From positions 621,354 through 685,353 of the forward strand of contig RKQB01000002.1 in NCBI GenBank assembly GCA_003797895.1: a DNA stretch of 64,000 nucleotides. Direction: 5' to 3'. Under the pieces are notes generated by a model, which was not told the origin of the DNA, ran no database searches, and saw only the letters and a program-made list of their open reading frames with translations. The translations under genes were made by a program, and so were the position numbers. Positions 49,685 to 57,596 of this stretch are shown here, in pieces. The stretch is from Cyclobacteriaceae bacterium YHN15 (GTDB lineage Bacteria > Bacteroidota > Bacteroidia > Cytophagales > Cyclobacteriaceae). Position 1 is the first letter of the stretch, and each line of letters begins with the position of its first letter.

Positions 49685-51862
49685 ATGAAAAATCTGGCAT
49701 GGTTTCCGGAAGCACTGTTCAACAGCTACGCACAGGTATTCTTTTCCAATAACAAATGGTTTGGAATTATCCTGTTGTTGCTGACTTTCGTGGATTTCTA
49801 TGTAGGAATCTTTGGACTGATATCAGTGACCACTGCCTTGTTTACCGGATATTTTATAGGCCTATATGAAAATAATATCCGACAGGGTTATTATGGATTC
49901 AATTCATTGCTGGTAGGTGTTGGCCTGTCTATTTATTTCCAACCCAGTCTGTTGCTTTTGGTCCTGGTGATTATTTCAGGAATGTTGACGGTATTTTTAT
50001 CGCTTGCTTTTGAGGGCATTTTGGGGAAATATGGCCTACCCTTTTTGAGCTTACCTTTCATCTTGGTTTTTTGGATACTTAGGTTGGCTACCCGAGAGTT
50101 TGAAACCTTGGGATTGAGTGAAAGGGGCGTTTATGTATTGAATGAATTATACCTATTGGGTGGAAAGAATTTGGTCACCATGTATGAATGGTGGAATCAA
50201 ATCCCATTTCACACCTCTTTAAAAACCTATTTTCTTTCCATTGGAGCAATTTTCTTCCAGCAAAATGTCTTTTCGGGGTTTTTTGCTGCCCTTGGTTTAT
50301 TGATATATTCTAGAATAGGTTTCACCCTTTCTTTGTTCGGTTTTTACATCGCCTACCTGTTTTATATTCTGTTGGGTGTTCCTTTCTCGGAAGTGTCTTA
50401 CAGTTACATAGGATTCAATTATATCCTGACAGCTATCGCTTTGGGTGGATACTTTATTATTCCCAATAAAAGTAGCTATACGAGTCTGCTGTTTATAATA
50501 CCTATCACAGCCGTTGTAGGCATTTCTCTCCAACAGGTTTTCAATCTATTTTATTTACCGGTACACTCATTCCCATTTAATGTAACTGTATTACTGATTC
50601 TTTATGGCCTAAAATTCAGGGTGGACAATAGGATTGGTTTGAGTACCGTTTTCTGGCAGCAACAATCGCCGGAAAAAAACCTGTATAACTTTCTCAATTT
50701 CCAGGAGAGGTTTGGCAAAGGAAGTCCATTACCCATCTATTTACCCTTTTTCGGGGAATGGACAGTGACTCAGGGTCATAATGGAAATTATACCCATAAA
50801 GATGAGTGGAGACATGCCTGGGATTTTGAAATTCAGGATGATCAAGGAAAAACCTTCCAGGAAAACGGAGATTTTGCCTCAGATTATTATTGCTTTGACA
50901 AAAATGTATTGGCACCTGCAGATGGAGTAGTTGAAGCTTTGGTCAATGACATTGAAGACAACGCCATAGGAAACAGAAATCTGGACAAAAACTGGGGCAA
51001 TACTTTGGTCATCAAACATTCAGAGTTTTTATTCAGTAAACTCAGCCACTTGAAAAAAGGCTCCATATTGCCAAAGGTCGGGGATAAAGTTGCCAAGGGA
51101 GAAATCATCGCAAAAGTGGGTAATTCCGGCAATTCCGCTTATCCTCACCTCCACTTTCAGTTGCAAGCCACTCCTTTTATCGGTTCCAAAACCATCGATT
51201 ATCCCATTTCAGATTTTTGGATGAAAAATGAGGAAAAAGAAACTTTGGAGGCAGTGGGAAATCCACCAATGCCAGCAAAAGTTTCCACTTTAACTCCTAA
51301 TCCGCAATTGAAAAAGGCCTTTTCTTTTGTCATTGGCAACCAAATCCAATGGGAAACCAATACAGGGGAAAAAGTCATTTGGGAAGTAAAAAGGGACTAC
51401 TTGCTCAATACTTATCTTGAATGTAAAGACACAGAGTCAAAAGCTTTTTACAAATTAGATGAGGGGACACTCCATTTTATCCATTTTGTGGGTGACCGAA
51501 AATCATTGTTATATCAATTCTATCTAGCAGCTTATAAAATCAGCTTTGGATATTCTAATAAGCTCCTATTGAAAGACAGTTTCCCGGTAAATATGATCTT
51601 TAATCCCCATAGGATATTTCTGCAGGATATTATTGCACCCTTTTATCAATACTTAAAAGGAGAATATCTCCTTTCCTACCCGGATAAAGCAAGGGGATTG
51701 GGGCAACAAAACATAGTGCTTAATGGCAAGGTCACCAATTTAGCGTTCGGAAAAGAAATTGAACATGCCGAATTTCTATTTCAGATTGGGGCCAGTGGAT
51801 TACAGAGTTTTCAGTTTAAAAACAAACACTTTCAAACCCAAGCCAAATGTACCGGAAGCTGA
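49685..51862 (+). CDS. Urea-transporter-like membrane protein fused to an M23 (LytM) peptidase domain
   Basis: 725 residues. Residues 1 to about 320 form about ten helices of the urea transporter (UT) fold; key stretches are NNIRQGYYGFNSLLVGVGLSI and the second-half counterpart FSEVSYSYIGFNYILTAIALGG, with the GFN pair of the two half-repeats. After a linker, residues about 350-505 are an M23 metallopeptidase domain with HAWD (His377, Asp380) and the zinc motif HLH (488-490) in GNSAYPHLHFQ, and VLAPADGVV in between. Zinc ligands and catalytic His are present, so the peptidase may be active. Residues 520-725 form an extra beta-rich region. By topology the peptidase would face the periplasm. 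Confidence 0.9.
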   Translation: MKNLAWFPEALFNSYAQVFFSNNKWFGIILLLLTFVDFYVGIFGLISVTTALFTGYFIGLYENNIRQGYYGFNSLLVGVGLSIYFQPSLLLLVLVIISGMLTVFLSLAFEGILGKYGLPFLSLPFILVFWILRLATREFETLGLSERGVYVLNELYLLGGKNLVTMYEWWNQIPFHTSLKTYFLSIGAIFFQQNVFSGFFAALGLLIYSRIGFTLSLFGFYIAYLFYILLGVPFSEVSYSYIGFNYILTAIALGGYFIIPNKSSYTSLLFIIPITAVVGISLQQVFNLFYLPVHSFPFNVTVLLILYGLKFRVDNRIGLSTVFWQQQSPEKNLYNFLNFQERFGKGSPLPIYLPFFGEWTVTQGHNGNYTHKDEWRHAWDFEIQDDQGKTFQENGDFASDYYCFDKNVLAPADGVVEALVNDIEDNAIGNRNLDKNWGNTLVIKHSEFLFSKLSHLKKGSILPKVGDKVAKGEIIAKVGNSGNSAYPHLHFQLQATPFIGSKTIDYPISDFWMKNEEKETLEAVGNPPMPAKVSTLTPNPQLKKAFSFVIGNQIQWETNTGEKVIWEVKRDYLLNTYLECKDTESKAFYKLDEGTLHFIHFVGDRKSLLYQFYLAAYKISFGYSNKLLLKDSFPVNMIFNPHRIFLQDIIAPFYQYLKGEYLLSYPDKARGLGQQNIVLNGKVTNLAFGKEIEHAEFLFQIGASGLQSFQFKNKHFQTQAKCTGS

Positions 51863-53193
51863 TCTTATTCGCCTTGTTATGGGGGATGGGATTTTCAAAC
51901 AGACTCCCCGCCCAACAAAGTCTGCCACAGGTGGACGCCTTGACCTATCAGCTTTTTCAGCAAAAAGCTTGGGATGAGCTGATCAAGGAAGGCAATAAAG
52001 CCATTCAAAATGGCATGGATTATTACTATTTGAGGGTAAGGATGGGAATAGCCTTTTATGAAAAAACCAATTATCATGAAGCCATCCGCCATTTGGAGAA
52101 AGCCAGAAAAATGAACAACAATGAAGCTTACCTTCAGGAATATCTCTATTATGCCTATTTATTTGACGGAAGGAATGCGGAAGCAAGACTGATTGCAAGA
52201 GAATTTTCCCCTGAAATGAAAAAAAAGACCCAAACCGAGCAGATCCCTTTTATTGGAAAAATTGATTTGGCCTATAACTATACCGGACAGTCCGGTCCGG
52301 CTGTATTTGACCGGTTCACTTCAGATGTACCTATTGAAATTGACGGCGCTCAGTTTATTCCGGATAAACACCATTACTATTATATGGGATTGGGGTTGGA
52401 CATCGCACCAAGATTTTCATTGTATCAAGGCTATTCCTATCTACAAGTCGATCACTTGTTGTATTCGCAGTTTGCGGGCGAGCAGTTTTTGGACGGGAAT
52501 TATTCTTCCAACTTACACCAATACTATGCGGCAGGTAATTTTCTTTTAAGCAAAGGCCTTTCCCTATTAGGCGGGATTCACTTTATCAGAAGAATTTTCC
52601 CTGTGACCACGGAAATAATTACTGGACCACCGGGAAGACCCGTAGCAACACTCACGACTTCCAATGTAGGTGAAAATGATTTGGTATGGTTCTTATCCCT
52701 TTACAAAAGGTTCAACAAGGTAAGCCTTGGAGCTACCTATTACCGGGGTTCCCTTTCCAATTTCACCCAAAACCAAGGAGACGCGAAACTGATCTACTAT
52801 CCCTTTGGTAACCTGAATCTATATACCCAATCTACATTTTCTTACCATTTACAGGATTTTGGAAATGGGAAAAATATCAACAATGCTGTGTTCGATCAGC
52901 AAATAGGTTTCAAAACGACCCCTTGGCTTTGGGTAGAAGGGTATTTTACCACCGGAAACTTGAATAATTTTTTGATGAATGACGGACTTGTGGTCTTCAA
53001 TAGGATGGACACTATCAAGCAGCGGTTGGGCGGAAGGTTTATTTTCCTTCCGGGGGCCAAGCTGAAATTGACCTTAGATTATACCCTCTTCAGGAATGAA
53101 AGTGAGTTTTTCCCCTACTCGGGAAATGAAAGTTTCAATAAAAAAGAATACAACGTACAATCTCTTACAGGCATATTCACATGGACATTCTAA
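51847..53193 (+). CDS. Outer-membrane barrel with N-terminal TPR repeats
   Basis: 448 residues: signal peptide (LILFALLWGMGFSNRLPAQ), then at least two TPR-like helical repeats (about 30-115: AWDELIKEGNKAIQNGMDYYYLRVRMGIAFYEKTNYHEAIRHLEKARK), and a C-terminal barrel beginning at GKIDLAYNYTGQSGPAVFDR and ending LTGIFTWTF with terminal Phe. The plan resembles YaiO-like TPR-barrel proteins. It starts 16 bp inside the UT-M23 gene, so the two are coupled. It is likely the outer-membrane exit or docking point of this operon's product. Confidence 0.8.
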   Translation: MYRKLILFALLWGMGFSNRLPAQQSLPQVDALTYQLFQQKAWDELIKEGNKAIQNGMDYYYLRVRMGIAFYEKTNYHEAIRHLEKARKMNNNEAYLQEYLYYAYLFDGRNAEARLIAREFSPEMKKKTQTEQIPFIGKIDLAYNYTGQSGPAVFDRFTSDVPIEIDGAQFIPDKHHYYYMGLGLDIAPRFSLYQGYSYLQVDHLLYSQFAGEQFLDGNYSSNLHQYYAAGNFLLSKGLSLLGGIHFIRRIFPVTTEIITGPPGRPVATLTTSNVGENDLVWFLSLYKRFNKVSLGATYYRGSLSNFTQNQGDAKLIYYPFGNLNLYTQSTFSYHLQDFGNGKNINNAVFDQQIGFKTTPWLWVEGYFTTGNLNNFLMNDGLVVFNRMDTIKQRLGGRFIFLPGAKLKLTLDYTLFRNESEFFPYSGNESFNKKEYNVQSLTGIFTWTF

Positions 53194-53204
53194 ATTTTAA
53201 AGAC

Positions 53205-53855
53205 ATGAAAAAAACATTAAAGGAGCTAGTTGGCCTGTCTTTCAATACTAAATCCCTTATCCTGACAATTATCTTAACAGGAACTCTAAGCATGGGCGCC
53301 ATTGCTCAGGATAAAATCATTGATGCTTTCAAGCAGAGTTATTCGCTTGAAAAAACGGAAAATTTCAAAGGGGCCATTGAGTCCTTAAAAGCCGTGTATC
53401 AGGCCGATTCCTACGAACTAAATCTGAGACTGGGCTGGTTGACTTACTTGGCCGGGCAGGTTCAGGAATCAGTGGATTATTATTCCAAGGCTGTTTCCCT
53501 GAAACCTTATGCCATAGAACCAAAACTGGGATTGGTGCTACCGCTTTCGGTACAAGGAAAATGGAATGAAATAGAAGAAATCTATCAAAAAATTCTACAG
53601 ATAGACTCTAACAATTCCTTAGTCAATTACAGATTGGGACTGATTTATTACAACAGGGGGAATTTTGATAAAGCTGATCCCTATCTGGAAAAAGTAGTCA
53701 ATCTGTACCCCTTTGACTATGACGGGTTGATTTTATTGGCCTGGAACAAACTTAACCTACAAAAAAGTAGGGAAGCGAAAGTATTGTTCCAAAAAGTGCT
53801 CATGAACAATCCCGATGATGCTTCCGCACAGGAAGGTTTGAAATTGATCAAATAA
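53205..53855 (+). CDS. Periplasmic TPR-repeat protein
   Basis: 216 residues from the ATG at 53205, 12 bp after the previous gene; an upstream ATG at 53181 would overlap that gene by 13 bp. N-terminal signal sequence or anchor (LILTIILTGTLSMGAIAQ) then five TPR-like helical pairs: ENFKGAIESLKAVYQADSYELNLRLGWLTYLAGQ, VDYYSKAVSLKPYAIEPKLGLVLPL, WNEIEEIYQKILQIDSNNSLVNYRLGLIYYNRGNFDKADPYLEKVVNLYPFDYDGL and the last pair. Protein-protein docking in the periplasm is expected, perhaps with the TPR region of the preceding barrel. Followed by a 35-codon gene. Confidence 0.88.
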   Translation: MKKTLKELVGLSFNTKSLILTIILTGTLSMGAIAQDKIIDAFKQSYSLEKTENFKGAIESLKAVYQADSYELNLRLGWLTYLAGQVQESVDYYSKAVSLKPYAIEPKLGLVLPLSVQGKWNEIEEIYQKILQIDSNNSLVNYRLGLIYYNRGNFDKADPYLEKVVNLYPFDYDGLILLAWNKLNLQKSREAKVLFQKVLMNNPDDASAQEGLKLIK

Positions 53856-53885
53856 TATCCTTTCCCTGATTAAAAATAAGGAAAA

Positions 53886-53993
53886 ATGAAAACCGAAAAA
53901 ATAAATCTCCTACTCACAGTCCTGATTGCGACGTCATTTCTCTTTGGATTCAGCCTTAAAAAGGAATGGAGGTTATTTATGGATGAACATTGA
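53886..53993 (+). CDS. 35-aa single-span membrane peptide at the end of the operon
   Basis: Read directly: start ATG at 53886, stop TGA at 53991. The peptide has a short basic-acidic start (MKTEKIN), a hydrophobic helix (LLLTVLIATSFLFGF) and a charged tail KKEWRLFMDEH. It begins 30 bp after the TPR gene and is preceded by an A-rich sequence. It may be a small accessory subunit of the membrane complex. A role as precursor peptide for the PqqD/ATP-grasp pair is possible but less likely, because it lacks the usual soluble leader. No relative is known to me. Confidence 0.6.
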   Translation: MKTEKINLLLTVLIATSFLFGFSLKKEWRLFMDEH

Positions 53994-54116
53994 TCCCTTG
54001 GGTTTATGAATAAAGGGGAATTTAATTAAGCTATTCATGATAAGGTCTTTTTGAATTACCTAATAAATTATAAATATGATTATGCATTCGGAATATCTAA
54101 TCAAAATACACCTACT

Positions 54117-55727
54117 ATGAATAAGATACTTATTTTCATCTTTTTGTTAATTAACAGTCTGGCCGTAGCCCAAACAGATCACTTCCCCTATACAATTGAA
54201 ATCAATCCAGTAGAAATATCGGGCTTTCCCGGCCTTCATTCCTTCGCTTTTGCCCAGCACGAAGGAAAATGGTTGATAATAGGTGGTAGAAGAGATGGAT
54301 TACATGCCAGGCAACCTAATGCATCTTTTCCTGCCAGTTCCAACAATACGGAAATTTTTGTGGTAGATGAGCTGTCCAAAACTTTTTGGTCTACATCAGT
54401 CAACAGCTTGGCTATCAACCTCAAAGAACAGCTTCAAAGTACCAATATGAATTTTCATCAGGATGGAACAACGCTGTATATCATAGGTGGTTACGCATTT
54501 TCTGCCTCAAAGGGAAATCATATCACTTTTCCTTTCCTCTCCGCCATTGATGCCCCCGGGCTAATAGATGCCATCATTAACGAAAAAAGCATCAATCCTT
54601 TTTTTATACAGTTGGAAGATGAGAGGATGGCAGTTACGGGTGGACAATTGGCTAAATTTGAAGATACATTTTTTTTGGTAGGCGGACACCGTTTTGATGG
54701 TCGGTATAACCCTATGGGAGGTCCATCATTTACGCAATCTTATACCAACCAGATCCGGAAGTTTAAAATAGCGCCAAATATAGGTCCATTGGCTATTAGC
54801 GACTATGAGGCCATCACAGACCCTATTCACTTGAGACGAAGGGATTACAACCTTGTTCCACAGATTTTTCCTGATGGAACAGAGGGATATATGATTTCAT
54901 CCGGAGTATTTCAGATCGATGCTGACCTGCCTTTCCTCTATCCGGTAGATATAACCAGAGAAGGTTATATCCCAAGAACTGAATTCAACCAGTTTCTAAG
55001 TAATTACCACGGACCAAAAATTGCTATCCATGATAGAGAAAACAATCAAACACACGCTATATTTTTTGGTGGGATGAGCCAATATTATTATGAAAACAAT
55101 GAACTGATCCAAGATAACAGGGTACCTTTCACTAAAGGTATCAGTAGAGTAACCAGATATGAAAACAATGGATTTGTTGAATATCCCCTTCCTATAGAAA
55201 TGCCTGATTTACAAGGCGCAAGTGCTGAATTTATTCCAAATTTAAGCTTACCGATGTATTCAAATAAGGTGGTTAAGATCAATGAAATAAAGCAGGAAGA
55301 AATCCTATTGGGACATATTGTTGGTGGAATTTTTAGTCAAAGCCGCAACCCCTTTTCTGATAATCAGGTCAGCAATACCAGGGCTGACAATACCATTTAT
55401 TCAGTAAAACTCATAAAAAGTCCGATTACCAGCATTCCTAAAATTGATGGGAGTAATCCTTTTGAAATTTTCATTTTCCCCAATCCTGTCCAAAAAGAAT
55501 TTATGATCAAGTATCATTTGGATCAGATTTCCACTACAAGATATTATTTAATTAACAGCAACGGCAGCATTATGCTAGAAGGTAAATTTGAAAATCAAAA
55601 CATTGGAAAAAATGAAGTCCGTTTAAATCTACCAGAAAATACCCCAGCCCAAATTTTATTTCTGACACTATGCTTCGATGAAAAATACTATGTATCTAAA
55701 AAATTAATCATTGAAGATGATTTGTGA
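54117..55727 (+). CDS. Kelch-like secreted protein with type IX secretion C-terminal domain
   Basis: 536 residues from the ATG at 54117 with signal peptide ending AVAQ. The body (about 30-450) has repeats of propeller type: WLIIGGRRDGLHAR, LYIIGGYAF, FFLVGGHRFDGRYNP, IFFGGMSQYYYEN and LGHIVGGIFSQSRNP, i.e. GG-Y/F-x motifs of kelch blades. Residues about 455-536 (FEIFIFPNPVQKEFMIKYHL and following) are a Por secretion system C-terminal sorting domain (type A), so the protein should be exported by T9SS and anchored or released at the surface. It stands 123 bp after the tiny peptide gene and has its own context. Confidence 0.85.
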   Translation: MNKILIFIFLLINSLAVAQTDHFPYTIEINPVEISGFPGLHSFAFAQHEGKWLIIGGRRDGLHARQPNASFPASSNNTEIFVVDELSKTFWSTSVNSLAINLKEQLQSTNMNFHQDGTTLYIIGGYAFSASKGNHITFPFLSAIDAPGLIDAIINEKSINPFFIQLEDERMAVTGGQLAKFEDTFFLVGGHRFDGRYNPMGGPSFTQSYTNQIRKFKIAPNIGPLAISDYEAITDPIHLRRRDYNLVPQIFPDGTEGYMISSGVFQIDADLPFLYPVDITREGYIPRTEFNQFLSNYHGPKIAIHDRENNQTHAIFFGGMSQYYYENNELIQDNRVPFTKGISRVTRYENNGFVEYPLPIEMPDLQGASAEFIPNLSLPMYSNKVVKINEIKQEEILLGHIVGGIFSQSRNPFSDNQVSNTRADNTIYSVKLIKSPITSIPKIDGSNPFEIFIFPNPVQKEFMIKYHLDQISTTRYYLINSNGSIMLEGKFENQNIGKNEVRLNLPENTPAQILFLTLCFDEKYYVSKKLIIEDDL

Positions 55728-55754
55728 AATTTTTAAAAAATATCATTACTTTTG
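55721..55754 (+). promoter_or_regulatory. Possible promoter overlapping the end of the kelch-like gene
   Basis: TTTG at 55721-55724, 22-nt spacer, TACTTTTG at 55747-55754; both match the consensus TTTG / TAnnTTTG, with spacing at the upper limit. The next forward gene starts at 55968. Confidence 0.4.
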
Positions 55755-55797
55755 CGTCAAAGTAAAGAATTTTTAAAAAAAACAATGTTTATGAAAA

Positions 55798-55820
55798 AAA
55801 GTTAACAAAATGTTAACTTT
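55798..55820. promoter_or_regulatory. 23-bp palindrome upstream of the barrel gene at 55968
   Basis: AAAGTTAACA (55798-55807), AAA, TGTTAACTTT (55811-55820) is a perfect 10-bp inverted repeat. It is followed by A, not T, so it is not a terminator for the forward strand and looks like a protein-binding site. Confidence 0.45.
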
Positions 55821-55967
55821 AAAAAACTTAAATCAAATATTTCACTATTTCAGATCGTTGTTCCAAAAGGAATAAATTTTAAACAAATTACAAAACTAAC
55901 TTAGTTTAAGATTGTTTTTATACTTGTGTTTTTATTGATAAATTGCAATCCGAATTTGCTTACTTAC

Positions 55968-56657
55968 ATGAACAAAGCCCTGGTAACAGTTTTATTTTTG
56001 TTTTCATTTTCCATACTAACTTACGGCCAGTATAACCGGAGGCCTGATAAGATTGGTTTGGGAATAGGACCGTCTTTTTTATACGGGGATAATACAGGTA
56101 TTCATAGAGAGTTTCAATTTAAAATCATGCCTGTTGTAAGTGCAGATTATACCACGAGTATAAGTAACTTTATCGATATCAAGGGAACATTAGGGTGGCA
56201 ATTAATCAATAGTGGTGATTTTTACTCTGAAAATCTGATTGAAGGAATAGCAGCGGCAGGTTACCCACATGCTTTTCAGGGAAGTTTATTGTTTGCAGAT
56301 GTGATGCCTTATTATATATTTAATCCGGATAGAAGGGGATTTGTAGTTTCTTCCTTTAAATTTTATTCAGGATTAGGCGTAGGTGTTTTTCATTCCATGA
56401 GAACTGATAAGAAAAGAATATACGAAGGGGACAATTATATTGATCTGGAATATAGTGACACCAATACCAACGTCTACTTCCCCGTACGGATAGGAGGTTA
56501 TTTTAGAATTCCTGATACTTACGGTGATATTGGATTTGAGGGTTCATTGCTGGTCAGTCCTTTCGGTAACATGGAGGGAAACAGTAAGCAACAAAAAGCA
56601 TCCAAAGCTGACATGGCGGTTCAACTTCAAGTTTATTATAGATTTTATTTGTGGTAG
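55968..56657 (+). CDS. Outer-membrane beta-barrel protein, 229 aa
   Basis: Start at the ATG at 55968 (MNKALVTVLFLFSFSILTYGQ), a typical signal peptide; the open frame extends 14 codons upstream without need. The mature part begins YNRRPDKIGLGIGPSFLYGDN and has about eight amphipathic strands of the OmpA/outer-membrane-barrel type (VVSADYTTSISNFIDIKGTLGWQLI, VVSSFKFYSGLGVGVFHSM, VYFPVRIGGYFRIPDTYGDIGFEGSLLVSPFG) ending QLQVYYRFYLW with terminal aromatic. The palindrome at 55798 and the promoter element upstream suggest individual control. Confidence 0.8.
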   Translation: MNKALVTVLFLFSFSILTYGQYNRRPDKIGLGIGPSFLYGDNTGIHREFQFKIMPVVSADYTTSISNFIDIKGTLGWQLINSGDFYSENLIEGIAAAGYPHAFQGSLLFADVMPYYIFNPDRRGFVVSSFKFYSGLGVGVFHSMRTDKKRIYEGDNYIDLEYSDTNTNVYFPVRIGGYFRIPDTYGDIGFEGSLLVSPFGNMEGNSKQQKASKADMAVQLQVYYRFYLW

Positions 56658-56732
56658 TTTGCTACTATCGTAAGCACTTTTTACCTATTCTTCTCTAATG
56701 TAATGTCCCGGATTTGTCTTTTTGCTTACTGG

Positions 56733-57596
56733 CTATTTGGAATTGAATGAACTCACTTCCCAAAAATACTCCCTATCAAAAATCCTGGAATAAATGAATC
56801 CTGGTATCTCTTCCCTGTAAGGTAATAAATCTCTGAAAACCTCTTGTTGCGTGGCATGGGCATCCATCATTTTTTCCAAGGTGGAGAAATAAGGAGTTGT
56901 CTTCACAGCAAAATCCGGTATTGGTAAACCCGGACCTTCCTTTGGATAATTTCTTTGAAAACCAGGAGCCAATTGCAAGGCAATTTTAATCTGTTTGGGT
57001 GATAAAGTGACTTGAAAAAGTTTCTTCACAGGAAAATCTGCATTTCCTTTTTGTTCAAGGTACACCTCTTCCATAGCTTGAGATACTTTTCTATGATCCG
57101 GGTGCCCGTATAAACCTACCCTGCTATCATAGCTGACAATATAGTCGGGTTGATGTTTTTGAATCATTTCCAATGCCAGTCCTTTGATTGTATCCATTTC
57201 AATTCCACTCAGCCCACTATCAGGAAAATCAAACAATTCCAGTTTCTCAGCTCCCAAAATTTCCGCTACTTTGGCCAATTCCAATGCTCTTGTCTCTCCA
57301 AGTTCATCCTGTTCTACCAAACCACCTGTAGGTCCGGCTTCTCCCTTAGTCAGGCAAACCATCACCAGTTTATGTCCAGACTTCTTCAATGCCAATAAAG
57401 TTCCCCCTACAGCTATCTCATCATCCGGATGAGCAAAGAAAGTCATGATTTTTTGGGGTGACGTTTCCTCTATTAATTGTGTTTTCAAAGGAATACCACT
57501 ATCATGAAGCATATATTTCCCTCCAACTATCATCCCAAAACTCAGGATGATCATGATCAAAACAGTAACGATAAGAACAAAACCCAACGTTTTCAT
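56733..57596 (-). CDS. PIG-L family deacetylase
   Basis: 287 residues with an N-terminal membrane anchor (GFVLIVTVLIMIILSFGMIVGG) and a LmbE/PIG-L domain: AHPDDE (55-60) binds zinc, with VCLTKGEAGPTGG, DSRVGLYGHPDHRKVS (third ligand His) in the usual order. Members remove acetyl groups from N-acetylglucosamine-type sugars, such as GlcNAc-inositol or bacillithiol and mycothiol precursors. The anchor places the enzyme at the periplasmic side of the inner membrane. Its start codon overlaps the stop of the large cytochrome gene upstream (TGATG arrangement on the reverse strand), so the two are translationally coupled. Confidence 0.93.
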   Translation of the reverse strand: MKTLGFVLIVTVLIMIILSFGMIVGGKYMLHDSGIPLKTQLIEETSPQKIMTFFAHPDDEIAVGGTLLALKKSGHKLVMVCLTKGEAGPTGGLVEQDELGETRALELAKVAEILGAEKLELFDFPDSGLSGIEMDTIKGLALEMIQKHQPDYIVSYDSRVGLYGHPDHRKVSQAMEEVYLEQKGNADFPVKKLFQVTLSPKQIKIALQLAPGFQRNYPKEGPGLPIPDFAVKTTPYFSTLEKMMDAHATQQEVFRDLLPYREEIPGFIYSRIFDREYFWEVSSFNSK

